Assembly: GCA_034190875.2 (NCBI GenBank)
Contig: CM067351.1
Location: 8,818,953-8,882,952 of the forward strand
Direction: 5' to 3'
Source of the DNA: Urechis unicinctus
Lineage: Eukaryota; Annelida; Polychaeta; Xenopneusta; Urechidae
Length of the DNA stretch: 64,000 bases
Below, piece after piece: positions 30,060 to 45,000 of the stretch. Position numbers and translations under genes: made by a program. The notes beneath the pieces are model-generated. The model saw only the letters and a program-made list of their open reading frames with translations, made no database searches and had not been told where the DNA came from. Positions within the stretch are counted from its first letter, which is position 1, and each line of letters starts with the position of its first letter.

Positions 30060-33000
30060 TCATACTGGCGCTATACTGTGACGCAGGTGAATGACAGTAC
30101 AAGCTATACGCTATATGGCGGCGTCATAATCCCCTTCCGGTCTATACTATACATCATGAAGGTTCATCAGATATTGATGGCTATCGGTGGTCGCTCATAT
30201 ATAACCTTCTTTGAAACGTCGTTTATGAAGATATCTGCTTCCAGATTCTTACCCGTGTGGTCCATTACATTTATATTTTGTTGGCGCGTGTATTGTCCAT
30301 AGTATTTGTTGCATTGTTGCTGGTTGAATTTGAATGCTCTTTTCAGTGCTGAATTATTCCCTCAAGTAGCATACACTATTGTACAGTATTAACAGAAAGC
30401 AAACATCATGAAACATTTAGGTCACAATAAGCTCGCATTGCATGGTAGTGTTCATGCCAAACGAGAAAATTACCGCGAGTAACTGCATCCGGGATATCGA
30501 CACCAGCAACCTTGGACCCCCATTTATAACATTCATAAAGAGCAGGATATTGCCGACGCAAATCATTCAACAGAAGCCAACAGCCACTAAAGCTGAATCG
30601 ATAACACATTCAGTGAATGTGTGCGGCATGGTAGTGTTTCGTGACAGGTACGGGGTATAATCCAATACATGATAATATGTTCCGTTAGAGCGTTAATAAA
30701 ATATGTGTTCGATTCAGCCTATCTTTCTGATGCCAGCATTGAGTGTATGTGGTTTGATTGTAAGCCAATGACCGATTAGACGATGTTGGATAACTATGAA
30801 AAAGCATATTTAACACAGAGCAACCGCGAAACAAACCCTTTCCTATGCTGCAGTCAATTATTATTGTGCCCTTGTTGTCCAGGGTTTGGCTAGTCATTCA
30901 AAGGGTTTTTTTAATAATGATTTCAACATCATATGACTTTTGGTGCATGCAATACGTGTGAACAAATATATATGATGCACTTTCTTGACATACGGTTGCC
31001 TACGTCCTTCCGCAACTGGATCAACATATGTATTCATGTAACCGCATTGTGACGTTTTTGTTTATGACTCTCGTGTAGAATTGAACACATATCGCAACTA
31101 TCTTTTATGTGGTTTGTTATTATCCCAATACATACCAGCTGTGCTATTATAGAGGCCTATTGTGTTTGTTAGTCGATACTTCATCTTCAACTCACATCCT
31201 GGACGCAAATTAGCGCGTGTCATTGATGAAGTTTTTAATTGATACGTCCAACCACTTGGAAGCCAACGCATGGTGTGTTGCTGTTATGGATTTACATGCG
31301 TTCATGATGCGACATGCACGCTACAAAAAATTATATATCGGCCTGTACATTGACTTGCACTTCAATCCGGCGAGCTTAATAAATGTTACAGTTGTTACAC
31401 CATCGGGAAAATGACGTGAATCGCTCGGTATTATTCAGATATTATCTGCTCACCAAAGTCGATGGATGCAAGGTACTCGAAATAAGAAATACCCCACACG
31501 AATACTAAATAAAAGCTCACAACAATGAGATGAATGACGAATGCCTGTCTCTCGTTTTGCGCGTTAGATCTAGGTCTTCTCTATATGTAAACGTTTGATA
31601 TCATGTCGCCGAACGCGTTGCAGATGCATGCTGCTGAATTCCCTATGTCCTTAGGGGTCATCGCCTTACGATGAAAAGCTGGTTTAGTGATAATAAGATG
31701 CATGTAACCTGAATATGTTGCCACTTACCTACAATATGCGCACCATGTCAAGATTATTATGGAGAAGGTTGGTGTTAGGCGCTCACACGAATGGGTTACC
31801 TATAGTTCGAGTCAAAGAGACTTTTATTGTCGCACACCCCGTCCGTCCGTCCTATGCCTCCGCTTGGTTGTTTAACTTTGTACAAAACGCATGTACTGAT
31901 CAAATAAAAATTGCATAAGGGTTAGGAAGCTCCCAAATTCACCCATGGGTTCGCCCACCCATTGACCTCTATAGAACAAACCCAATCGTCCAATCCGATG
32001 TAGAGACTACATGTAGTCACCAGTATGTAACGCATCATTATGCAACCGGTGTTATCAGACTGTTGTTATTCCCACAAAATGCGCATTTGTGGATGCAAAT
32101 CGGCACAACTGTAATCAGTTATCACTGTATAACTGTGATTAATGTTGCTTCTGTCCCGTGATAATTGTTAATGATGTTTCTCAATGCAGACAGACCAGCG
32201 AAAGCTCTCACTTGAAAAACAAATACTCATGCCATTCACAATGTAAATTGTGACATTGATTTGCCCGCCATTCATATTTAATTGAGTAGCACATCATTCA
32301 AGAATATCGTTAGCTATTGTGGTCTAGATAATAGCGGTGCTATCACTGATAATCAGAAACTTCATGATTTGAGTGCCCAACATTATATCCTCATGATTTA
32401 GAGACAAACAAATTACATGTAGAGTCTATGCTGTATATAATTGATATGCATATTTTATCATTGAAGCACGAACACGGACCAAGCGTGCATAAGCATCAAT
32501 AATGAAAACGAAAGTTTTACGTAACAAATCAGGCCTGTGCAAAACATATTGGAATTCACCATGGCAAATGCAAAGGAAAAACGCCTGTTCATGGAGGATC
32601 CTTAATTCAAATAAGTGGTTGTGTCAAAATATGTATTGAAATAAAATATGTACATTTGCCACACAGACTTGAATCAATCGTAAAACATATATGCATTACT
32701 TAATCAACACTTAAGGGAAAAAATTTGATAAAGTCGGCTCATGCTGCTCTTACATTAGGACGTGTTTCATAAAGTGTTTGCATAGTTGCAATACTTCATC
32801 ATTGCGTTGTGTGAATAATAATTCCTTGCATCGCTTCGTCCTTGACTTGCCACTTTGCGTTGGCACCAGGAGTGCAATATTATACAGCCAGATTGCATTT
32901 GCTCTAATTGCAGGAACGGAGTTAGTGTGCATTAGTATCATAGTGATTTATTCAATTATTTGCGGATAATTATTTTAGAAGATACTTTTTGTTGTCATAC

Positions 33001-35640
33001 TTAACATCGTAACAATCAGGTATTGTACATTGGTTTTAGTGCTCTATGGAAGGTACACGTTTGTAAGGCATATCCAATACCCAGCCCCATATCTACAGAT
33101 TCATGGTGTTAACGATTAGAGGGACGATATCATACTTACAACAGCAAATGCTGCTGTCAATCGTAGCCTCATATTGATAGATATTCATTGATAGTACCAG
33201 CCTGGATGATCGTAAGCTTCATAACCACCGATTAACATTACTTACCCATCTAGATTGTGCACCTCTCTGGTTTGTAATCACACTAGTAAAAACAAAACCG
33301 ACTGGATAAATTAACCTCCCATCGCATTAATTATATTACTCCATATCATACAGAGTACCTAAAGAGGTGCATTGCAATCTTGTTGCAAAACGCTATTCTC
33401 AATATGCAATTAGGGCCTGATTCACTTGAAACGCCATAGAACGATTGTGATGCGAGCATCCCTGCAAAACCAAATGCAATACTCGAGGACAGCCTAACAG
33501 TGAGTAGTTTGCTCATGTATATTATGCATCACAATTGACATCCGCGCACCTTGCCATATTAAAGCATATTATTTTTTCTCGGATGGAGAATTTCAGTACT
33601 GTGATCGTTGCTGGGATGTCTAGCTATATGCAATGTGTCCCACAGGAGTTTAGCTGTGTGCTAATTTGACTACTTGATGACATTTATGTGGGTTAAAAAG
33701 CTTTCAATGTGGAAACGGAAGATGGTGATATGTCATTTATCTTTCATTCAGCCCGATTTAGTCAAATTAAAGACCAACAAGTTGATGTTGCCATTTGAGA
33801 TCTGAAAAAGCACTAAGCTTCTACCATGCGTATAAAAAAGTCAACACGGCCTACATTTTTGACCCGCATGATTTGTACTTTGCCTCATCTTGTTAAGGAC
33901 TTCACACTTTTGCGATGCCACAGACACCAATAATCTAGAACAGTGTCCTCGCGAGCCATGTAACATGAGTAGAATAACGAGAAATGAGTATTGGATTATA
34001 TGCAACTGTTTAAACAGCCCCTGCGGAACATACAGGTCTACCCCAATAACCGAAATCCGGTTCCATAAATATTAGTCGAGAAAAACGTCCCTAACGAACA
34101 GAAGGGAAACTAACTTGGCGCGTCATCAGCCTTTCTTTGCGGGTTAAACTTGTCTGTAGGATTGCAATACCGATATGGAATAAAAAGGAACTTTAATTCG
34201 TTAATTTAAATCCTTTTAAGCGCTTGAAGTAGTTAATGGTTCGTTCAAGGGTAAAAGAAATAATTTGGGAATGAATTAAACTGGACGAGGAATAAAACGA
34301 AAAATATCCAAAATATAAAAATTTAGGTTCAGGTGAACGAGATTTCTTTATAATACTCAAGATTGAATGATGTTTAAAGGAAGCACTGCTCAATCTCAAT
34401 TAAATATAGTCGAATCGTTAATATATCCGTTGCAAATTTATAAATGGTTTGAAACCACTGAAAACATGTAACCTGACATGGTCCACAAACATTTTTCAAT
34501 TTCATTCTTATCACCCTACTTGCTCAGTCTTGCCCTAGGCTGTAGGTGTACAATCCCTTAGTAGTTATCAATGATACTAAGGCCTTATAGATGCCGACTA
34601 ATAGTTCAACGCCCCGCCAACAGCTTTTAATTCAGCATGAGCATTAACATTCAGCGCTCCTGTATGTATCCACAATTTATAGATTGTTGTTCTGCATACA
34701 ATCGTCAAGTACCAATAGTGTTGGCAAGCACTGCATAAGGGGACTTGTCCTTTCCAAAAATGAGGGTTTGGGCAATTATCCTTTATTGTTGCCAGTGTCA
34801 AATAATTGCGCATTACTTGAATTGAACGTACGCCTTGGACATTATCGTCAAACAATCTGCTGCATATCCTCCTTCTCCACCAGTGATACAAATCTTGCTT
34901 TCATCAACAATTGTATGCGACATAAGCTATGTCTAACAAGGTCGCGAATTTTGTCTTTGCAACATTGCTCCTTTGTCAGCAACGTTGATTGTCCATTCAT
35001 AGCTAATGAGTTATATTCATGTATTTGGTAAATGATAAGGGTGGATATGAATATATAAAATTTCGGCGCATAATAACCTTATGAACCTTTGGTGTTATTT
35101 TTCGTAGCGATCGGCGCGTTAATATCTGTGCCATAAATGTTTGCCATATGCTATCTGGTTCTGAGTTACGGCATGTCCACAGTAAATGCTAATCCAGAGA
35201 ACATGTTGTAGCCAAACGAGCACCTCTAAAATAGGCTAATCTGCAACTGCCCAGTTGTGATGTTGCAAGAAGTGAAGAGTGTCGCTCCTAGTGTCCTAGT
35301 TCATTCATAGCAACTGGGATATGACAACCATCCGGCGACAGAGATGCTGCGCAGCTGCGAATAATGAAGGCTAGGATGGGAATACTGTAAGCACGATTAT
35401 GTTGCCACGGCTATGTCAGGCTAAGATACTGTATCTGAATTTTAGCCAAACCATCAGCTGCGGCCATATTGTTCGGCATTCTGGGTCTGCATTCGTTCTT
35501 CTATGTTAATATCTCACCACATTTATAATCCACTCTTATTCTTAGGTGAAGCAAATGGTCGTAAATATGGTCAGGTAATCTCCCACCCTCTGGGAACTTA
35601 CAATGATCACAGTCATAAAAATATAGCCTCGTTCAAAATA
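30060..35640 (+). repeat. Block B2, diverged B copy
   Basis: Non-coding and a distant relative of B1 and B1'. Anchors are 30100-30360 with 24280-24450; 30420-30600 with 24480-24660 (shared ATAAAGAGCAGGATATTGC); 31300-31410 with 25460-25580; 32155-32290 with 26160-26290; 33555-33700 with 61575-61730; 34720-34760 with 62555-62595; and 35455-35580 with 26750-26880. Open frames within it, including 30078-30302, 31217-31414 and 34684-35031, are not preserved in frame in the relatives. Confidence 0.75.
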
Positions 35641-36299
35641 TAAAGAGCTACAAAATCAGAATCTCCAATACGACCATGCCATGCAAGGACCGGTCTAATA
35701 GCAATTCACCATCAGATATGAACCACCGCAAAACAGTACTACGTACAAAAGCACAAGAAAACTCACGCACCTGCTACCCAAAAATATGTTGCGTGTTCCC
35801 TCATGCGACCTCATTAGAGACGATGGTCGACGCTCTGTGCGTCATTTGATTTATCACAATACGTAGATGACTCGGTAGTATGCTCCATTTGATGGTTAAG
35901 ATTACACCGAATGTCCATGCAAATACGAGGGGCAATATTTGTGATGAAAACCATCACACGAGAAAAATAATGGAACAGAATGCACCAAGAATGGTTTATG
36001 CATACATATTAGCATGGGCAGCAATGTTCCGATACTATCTTAACTACTAATTGCTTAGGGTATTGAAAATCTTGAAAATACATTTAGCTTTTTCTAGCTG
36101 TGAGCAATGTAACTTTTGTGAGGCGAATGCCGAATATATGTTTGCATCGCAATGACACCGATACATATTATGCAATTCATCTAAATTGCTTTCAACGTAA
36201 TGCGGTTTTGCTAAATAAGGTGAGAAACTCACAGATTCTTTTCTATTATGAATGTTACCATTTGATATAAGCAAATGATAATCCATCCAAAGGTCTGCG
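35641..36299. other. Unannotated spacer
   Basis: I see no gene or clear repeat. It separates B2 from the C2 pieces. Confidence 0.4.
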
Positions 36300-37560
36300 T
36301 GACACCAAATGATGATTTAACATAATATGTATTCTTTATCACAGTACAATGAAGGTTGTCACCTTAGTATTTAGCATACGCCCTCATGTGACTTATAAAG
36401 CAAAGATGAACGCATTACAACCGACCGGAATTGTTGAGCTGCACAAAGAGTGGTATCCCGCTTTGCCGCATGAATGATGTTGGTTCATCATTTGACTTTG
36501 TGGACATTGACGTTCCATGCGTCAACTACTCCATGCTCTCCATCCAATTGATTGTATCAGATGTTTTCAATGTGTTTCACCCGACTGTATTAAGACATTT
36601 TCAGTTTGCATGCAATATAAAGCAACCATCTAACATTGCAAATTAGTTTCAACAACCGTATCACATCAGCTTCGTTGTCAAAATTTTCCATGAGACATAT
36701 GATGCAGAAACTATAATGCTGGTACATTCTTCTTAAGGCAATATGGTATTCCACCCATCTAATTTATACCGATGCAAACAATATGTCCAAGCGGGCCACG
36801 AGTTGGGTCTGTAAAGGGCAATTATTATTGCCGATTTCTGCTGACTAAATTTATATTAATTGCAATTGGCACAACATTTATATGAAAAGTGTGGTGCATC
36901 TCATCTTTGTTAAACGATATCATCTTTGTGTTACATAGAGAGAGAAAGGCATTTGGTGCTCTGCTTGGCGTAATGATCTTAAGACGTGATTAATATCGGC
37001 TCAAAGCTGACAAACATCTGTTAATCGAGGCTTTGGCCTGAACAACGTGCATTCTGTATTGTATCATACGGCATGGTTGTCAAATATGAAGCACAATCCC
37101 CCCTTTATGTACTGCGGTTATATGTGTGATGAATAACGCTGAGGAAATCATGCGAACATAGTAGTAGTGAAACGGGATATCTACATGAACCTGGACATGA
37201 TACGACTAGACACATAACGACGCCATATGAAGATGATTGAACATAATGTGCAATCTTTGTGACAGCGCTATAAAAGATACCACTTGATTACGCAGTATAT
37301 TTCCCCTTGTGACTCATAAAGTCAAGATGATCGCATTATGGCATTGTTAGGCTGTACAAAGAGAGATATATTGCATCTCCTCACGCTTGATATTAGTTTA
37401 TCACTGGATTCTCGTTGATGCTGACGCTCAATTTGTCACATACTCTTATTAGATTATTTGTATTATTCATGTAATCCATCCAATCAGTTATGTTTGACAT
37501 AGTCTTTATTAAGTGTGCACCCATGATCTATCACAGGGTTACAATGCCAAATGGCAAAGA
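36300..37560 (+). repeat. Block C2, two diverged partial copies of C
   Basis: Two related pieces, about 36300-36640 and 37240-37560, are spaced 913 bp apart (GCTGCACAAAGAG at 36438 and GCTGTACAAAGAG at 37351). Both resemble 6130-6330 in C1 and 47830-48020 in C1': a GTGACTYATAAAG-type stretch, then GCATTATGGCATTG, then GTACAAA. In this half-unit the C material lies after B, whereas in A1-C1-B1 it lies between A and B. Confidence 0.65.
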
Positions 37561-39095
37561 TGTTGAACAATTTACGCAAATGATCAATGCCAACAAATGG
37601 TACATATAACAAAATCGGATTTCACGGTTTTTGTCAAAGATGCAAACGCTTCGACCCGTCAACCGCATGCATATTCATTACGAATAACTATATCACACTG
37701 TATAGATCACAATCCATAAGGAACCATGTAAAAAACCTGAAAACATAATATGTTGCACATAATCAACAGCATGCAATAAATAAACAATAAGCAACCCAGT
37801 CCCATTTTAAAAGCATATTTCATAAAAAAAAACATACACTCCAATCAACTATTCAATCAACAAATAAATTGTTTAAGAATTGTTCATTTTCAAACTCGCC
37901 AGCACTATCATCAAAACCGAACGTACGCAAGCAAACCATCTCAAACAGATTGCCTTTATAAAAAGAGAAGCAACTAAACATCTCCGGGACATGCGAAACT
38001 TAGCAATATTTTCTTAATATAGTACAAACTACGCATTTTTATTACATACTAAGGTTCTAGTTAGGTAACATTACTACTTCTCTGGAATAAGAATCTAAGA
38101 GACAATTATGCATCTTCAGAGTTTCATAACAGCAGAGCAGGTCAAGTTTAATACCAAATTACCATAATCGTGCTATTATAGCAGATAAGTATGCATTGTT
38201 TGAGGTTAATATGCCCCTGCATTAAACACCGAACATCATCCCATGCTCATTGCCCATTAATGTTTATCCTTTTATTACTAGCCTATTTGAGCATGAGGGG
38301 CACTCACTTGTTAACTCAATACACGCAAGTATCAATTAGCGTGAAATATCAATGGTATTGCAGGCTCTATAGTGCTCTAACAATAATATAATTATGTCCA
38401 ACATTTCTATTGCATACAGAATTGCTATTGCCTTTATCAAAGGCAGAATGGGGTTTTTAATGTCGTAGGTAGTCGCACCCAGTGTATTAACTCAAGCACT
38501 ACAGATATATGAAACATTTACGATCAGCAGAGTTTCATCAGCATTTAATCATTCCAATTTTAGCTACCTGCAAACCCCCTTTCGGGAATGGCAATATTAA
38601 CATTTGATTTCCATGGTCAACAAATTTCTGCTGTTGTCATTTACCCTATCCTGATTAATTAGCTCAGTACCAGCAACTACATACTTATCACATAAAATCA
38701 TTTGATCTTATACCTGCACGTGGTCTTATTGGGTGGCTGTCGAAATCGTGTTTATGAAAATGAATGGTACCACAACAATACTGCTCTCATTTGTCGATAT
38801 GCGGACCATAAAAATCACAGTGGATAGATATTTATTGATATTTGTCAAAGGCAAGGCCTTTAAGAAATGATGGTAGGTTTTAAGATTGTGTGTGGCGGAC
38901 ACTTGGGTGGATCACATGCCTACTCTAACCACTTATCCACGCTACTCATGGCTCTATTCCCTTTAACAACCCCATGAATGCATCTTTTGTGACAAGCTCG
39001 AGTCGTGCCATTAGTGCTCTTTCTACTTTTGACATCGTTTTTAATACGCACAATTTAAATGATACACACTTGTCTCTCTAACTCTCAATAGTTTC
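37561..39095. other. Unannotated spacer
   Basis: AT-rich, with no gene or strong repeat recognised. The last ~55 bp before 39096 resemble 41100-41165, just upstream of the second A sub-copy in the second unit. Confidence 0.4.
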
Positions 39096-42000
39096 GTAAG
39101 TGTGGTGGATCGAGTGGCCTGGAGCAATAAGTGAAATGCGTCCATTCAATAGTGCGCAATTTATATGGCTATCAGTTTCTGGGTGAAGAACGATTCTGAT
39201 ACATTGCCTATGTCAGCTAGAACTTGACATGGCTCCATCGGCTTTCTATCGTACATAGACCTTTGTTAGCGGTTGGTGCTGTTATTTACTTGTTCCCAAC
39301 TATCGAAAATCAATGGTGTACTTTTTCTTTTTGAGGTCCGTATTACTAAGCTCGCCCTATATTTGATTAATTCAGTTTTACTGATCAAACTGTCGGCTGT
39401 TTGTAATGAATCGTTCTGGATAAGAAATCTTCTATATCTTGATAAATAGCTTATTGCAAGACATAGCTCTTCCATACCCATGTATGCTCAGCATTTCGAT
39501 GGGATCTTTAGTATAATTGGCTATCACAATGAGGAAGAGCCACGTGTAAGTACCCTTGCTACCTGTGTTATTACCAGAAAATCACCTGTATCCGAAAATC
39601 TGATCAATTAATTCCTACTTTGCTAACTAGTGTCGGGTAGATTCGATAGAGGCCTCAACCTGCGGAAGAGGAAGATTATGCGACGTGTTGGGAGTAAATA
39701 ATGACAATAACATAATCGATGAAAGCATTCAGAGCGTTAATGAAAAGAGTCAAGTGGTACCTGCTCTCATTGGTTTTTGCCAGTAGTAATTCTATTAGCG
39801 GCCGCAGTAAACTGCCATGTGTGATACCTTGGGTAGGCAGATAGTTAGGCGACTGTACCTACCACGGTTGTGAGGTCTAGCCGACCGGCTAAGCAAGTGA
39901 TAGATCACTTTGCATGGATATCCTTGCATGACATTCCTCTTCTGTTCCGCCTAGGATGCCAATCGTCGATCGATATATATGTTAAGTTTGACGAGACTTG
40001 CTAACGACTAACTGGGTCTCAACCGACTTACATCTCTTTAGAATTTGACACTGAAGCATTTCTACTCGAAATGGGACGTGTTATTTGAAATGGATTGTTC
40101 CACCTTTAATTACGTCACGAGAAGTAAGTCGTTGATCCAAGAAGCAAATACGTTAGCAGAATGATTGCTCAGCTATGTTGATAAACCAAGCAGTTGTATG
40201 ATAATACCGACAAAGTCACGTTACACAACGAGTGCTTGATGGCATAAGCACGTTGTCATTGTTCAACGTTTACCCACTGCTCGAGTTGTGCAAAGTTAGC
40301 AAACACCAAATTCGCAATTATATAAAATTGGCCTGACTTTCAGTATATTCTTTACAGTATTGTGACATAGATGGCAGAGAATACTGTTCGATGCAAACAA
40401 GTGCAAACACGGGTGCAACAAAACAGCTATTCTTTGAGATTTGTTGCGACAATACATCTGGTTAGGAATGCGAACGCAAGCAGAAATAAACGCGCCGTTT
40501 TTTATGGTACATCTTTTCTGGTCCTCAAGCAAATAAGATCTCTAACCCAAAATGAGGCATGCGCGTTTGCGTATTAGGGTTAGGCGTTCCTTTTCTTCTA
40601 TCAGTTAGTAAATATAGATAGCTCAGCAACTGCAAATATCACGTGGCTCACCATATTCGCAGTTACTGTTATCTTGTAGATTATTTCAAGGAGCAATCGT
40701 TTCAGGAACTGTGATCCACAGTCTGCAAATAAATGCCTTTAGCGATTGGGCTTCACAGCCTGATAGGCTTCTGACCATAGGTACTATGTATCATCCATTC
40801 AAACCAGACTTGATTGATATAAGATATTTTCAGGTCACGCGTGCAAGCATATGATTTTAAAGCTTATATAAGCTGATCATCTCATAAATGTAGGGGTTGT
40901 AATGGGTAGCTGCCGAAAGCAAGGTTAATATAGGAAATGATTGAAAGCCACCGATCTCCCTTGTGACGACCGACTCGGCCATTGTGAGAGATGCTCCCGA
41001 TCTCCGATAACAGAGGGAAATATATTGACTGGTATTAACCAACGTTTAAGCTTTTTTTAGAGTTTAGTGGGTCCCAAGCTTGCAAATTACGTGCACTGGG
41101 GGTTAAAAACAAACGCTACTTCAACCACAAACCCGCACGTACAACACTAGTCTCTGAGATTATAAATAGGTTCGTAAGTGAGATGGATCGAGGTGTCTGA
41201 TTTAGCGCTTGAAGCAATAGGTATATTGCCTCCATTCAGTAACTGAGTATTGCATTTGGTAACTAGTGCAAGTGCGTAGTAAGGTTGTGATGCATTTAAA
41301 TGTCAACAAGAACTTGACTACACAACGTATGAGGATCAGCGGACAGCAACTTAACATGGCTATATCGAGGAGGTTTGTGTCACTCGAGCCTTTTTTGCAG
41401 TTGTTGTTGTTGTTGAAATTCAAAGGCCAAGTTGTCTATTGAGGTCCGTATTCCAGATCACGCCCACCATTTGTTTCACTCAGTGTTCAAAACGTATTTC
41501 CCTACTATTCGTTGCCGACCATCTTACATTTGCTGTCATTCATACCTTGAAATTTCCCGGAAAATCACATGCATTCGAGAATATTATCAATCAATTCTTA
41601 ACTAATTGCTTTCTAGCGCCTGTCGATGCGATCACGACCTCACACTACCTTAAATGTATATGAAAACTTCCATTTGACAGATTATTAGAGGTGTTGGGTG
41701 CAATTGTAAGCCCAACTTTAAAGATAATTACTTGATCGATGACAGGTATCAGAAAGCTAATTGAAAGAGTCAAGTGGTACCTGCTCACCGGTCCCTATCC
41801 CCTAATTATCCTATTAGCGGCTGCAGTAACTTCTGATGTGCGATGCCATGAGTCCGCGGTTAGTTCACCAGCATACCATTTACATCGATCCTCTACCTAC
41901 CGTGATTACGAGGCTCTTATGACCTTCGCTAACGTGCCATTAGTCCTTATTTAATCGTCCGTGACACGCCTCGGCTGGTCTGACAAGGAGGACACTTAAT

Positions 42001-45000
42001 CATCCATTTGCATGGACGGGCGCTTAGTGTCAATAAATATAGATTAGTTCTGACCTTGGTGGTGAGCAATGAGTATAGGCGGTTGAGCTGTTAACGCACA
42101 AAAATAAACGGCTCTATATGTTTAATGTCCATGATACTTCATATATCCCTTCCTTGTCGTCACATCGCTTCAAGAGACTGGATAAATACAAGGAAAGGTA
42201 TACAACAAAGGAGAACGTTGAGCAACATTATGGAGGTTATGGTGTGAAATAATATCTTTCAACGACGCCCACTACAGTGCTTACACTTCTGCGCTTAGCC
42301 CCACACGAGCTAAGTCGCCTACGGCATCCTTTCTAGCGTGGCTGTCGCGAATTTGCAACAGAATAAATCAATCTAGTCAGAATTGCGTCTAGTAGCTGAC
42401 AGGTAAATGAGGAAATAATGGTCGTAATTGATGTATTGTGAGTTCCAGAGAATTAAAGCAGTCGTTATAAATTGCCAACGCTATGGTCTACATTTATAAT
42501 TGGATGAATTACGTGACATTTCCTCTACTTGGCTGTTGGAGTAAATCTGCATCGACTATTTCACATTAATATGTAGCTATTGGTCAAGCTAACTGCATGA
42601 TATATCACTCCTTGTGTGGTGGTTCATGGGTGGTGTACAAAGCCGCGTTAATACAGAGAGGGGTGATATAAACTTGTCTCGTCTGACCTCGTGATTAACA
42701 TAGTTGACATATGCTGGGACATGCATTTGCAAATTATGTAGTTATCAGAGAAATGTCTCAACTTATCATGTGTCCAAGATCAACATCAGCCTAACTGAGG
42801 ATATAAACGACGATCACCTGTTGCATAGGTAGCCTTATCATGTCTCAACCGACTTCAATCAGCAATAGTTGATATAGAAGCCTTTCGATTCGAGGTTGGT
42901 TGCGCTATTTTTTGTTTTACTTGCTATATAAATATACTCGTCGTTCTATTATGCAGTGAAATGTTTTTTTGGAATTTTGAATATAAGCTAATAATGAATG
43001 ATTGGATAACTGTGTGTCGCAGTATAGTCAGGGAACCGAGATTCTTTTTGGTCACTTAATTGGAATGCCTGAGGGCGCATTGTTAATAAAGCTCGGAGCA
43101 GAGCTGAGGATGTGTGGTCAAACGCCGGTCAAATCGTCGACCAGGACCGGGTTAATCACATCTTCGTGTTAGGGGATGTGTACTGATAGCATAGACTTTT
43201 ATGATAGGTTTAATGACGACTGTTGTGAGGATCGCCGAAGCAAATGTTTTGGCCGCCGTTTTCCTCATGATAAATTAGGCATTCATTGCTGTGCAAACCC
43301 AATTCTGCTGTTTTGTTTTTGACATAACAAACCCTGACTTTAAAGAGGTTGGCTGCTGCCTGGTGTGTGCAAAAGTGAAGGCATCAGAATGTTAAACTAT
43401 ATATCAGTGCTTCAACAACAGTTGCTGCACTGTGTCGTATCTGTGGGGAATTTTCAGTTCTTGTTTTCTCCATATACATAAACCTTGAAAGTGTATCTCG
43501 TGTGTTCCTTTAGAGCATCTACAGCAGTTTCATATTATACTTACAGCCACAGCCATGAAATGGTGGACATTACTATGTATTGCATGCCATTGGTCCAGTG
43601 TCGGCAAGGGTTTACATAATTCGGACTCATTGAAAACCATTTAACAGGCCCATGTCGTCAATCAGAGTTAGATTAAACATGCGTGACATGACTACCACAA
43701 ACAGGTTGATTCGTGCATTTGTAATATTTATGAAATTCCACGTTACGCAAAAACATCATAACACTTTTTTGCTTGCCCCAAGTATCTATTAGAGTTCTCA
43801 TGGACTGTTTGCGAATAAGTACACTATATTTAGAAACAATAAGATTAGGTTTTTGAAGTAGATATGTTTTCATCCCCAGTGTGCGCAATCGGCAAGCTTG
43901 AGACTTTCATGTAAGCTTTGACGTCGATTAATATCATTCACTATATATCCCTCCGTTGTTATTGATATATGGATACACATCCCTAAAGGTGTCCATGACT
44001 ATCGTCAGGGCACTTTTTTTCTCTTTCCTCATTGCAAACATACGCAAATAGCTCGGAGCAGACAAAATGTATGGACGCCGGTCAAATGGTACCTTTGTGG
44101 ATAGAATTCGTGTTAGGGGATGTGTACCGATAGCGTAGACTTTTATGATAGCTTCAGTGACCTTTGTGAGGCCGCCGGAGCAAATGTTTTGATTTTTTCC
44201 ATTCATGATAAGTTTATCATCGTCTGACTCTGCATCTGTATCATGATTGCTGTTTTGTTTGGGCTGGAATCATCCTTTATAGATTTGGCTGTTGCATCGT
44301 GTGTACAGAACCACAGTATGTTAAGCTGTCCTGAATTATAGATCAGTGCTGAAAATTGACACAGTGCGACGAGTGCCATAAAGTTAAATGCAAACCCGCT
44401 CAGCGGCTGTTAAAGCATAGCTTACTACTATAGCGATAACGCTGATGGCCAAAGTAGGCCTCGTCCGGCTCCCTGACCAATAGCCATGTCTTTCTTTAGC
44501 CCGTCCAAAAGACCAAATTACATATTTGTAGTTGGAGATTCGGCGTTGAGATTTAGTTTGGTTGCCCTACAGAACGCCGATATATCCGTCCCACGACGAA
44601 TGAATCAAACGAAATGCATGTATCCACATTTAAAAATCATGCACCTTGAACACATAAAAACATGGACAACTATTTGGTATCATCATATGTTTCGATGGCT
44701 TTAACCAATTTGCACCTGTACTCATTTGACTGGGAATACTTTAGCGAATGCAGTCCTGGTGGTATACCTAGTAAATACCCGTCACTACGTTTTATCGTCA
44801 TGGCGGAGTTACGATTTTACAAACATGGCAGCCCACCCTACTGTTTCAAATGGTATGAGACCTCAAACGAAATTCGTTTGCTCCAATTTTCGATGAAATT
44901 TCTTCAAGAAGAGTCGCGCTGATAGCTTTGTTGACGACAATGTCTCACATCACAATAAGGTGGTAACAAATAATCATTAATGTACGCCCGCTGAGGTTGC

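Noticed and set aside
41401..41416. (TTG)n run as a coding polyglutamine/leucine tract
   Set aside because: Only five trinucleotides inside a diverged A repeat, not shared by the other copies and with no surrounding reading frame of note.
41739..41954. A-block frame around the VKWYL motif as a conserved peptide
   Set aside because: The matching frame in A1 shifts and stops soon after the motif. The shared signal is the 15-bp DNA core, not a longer protein.
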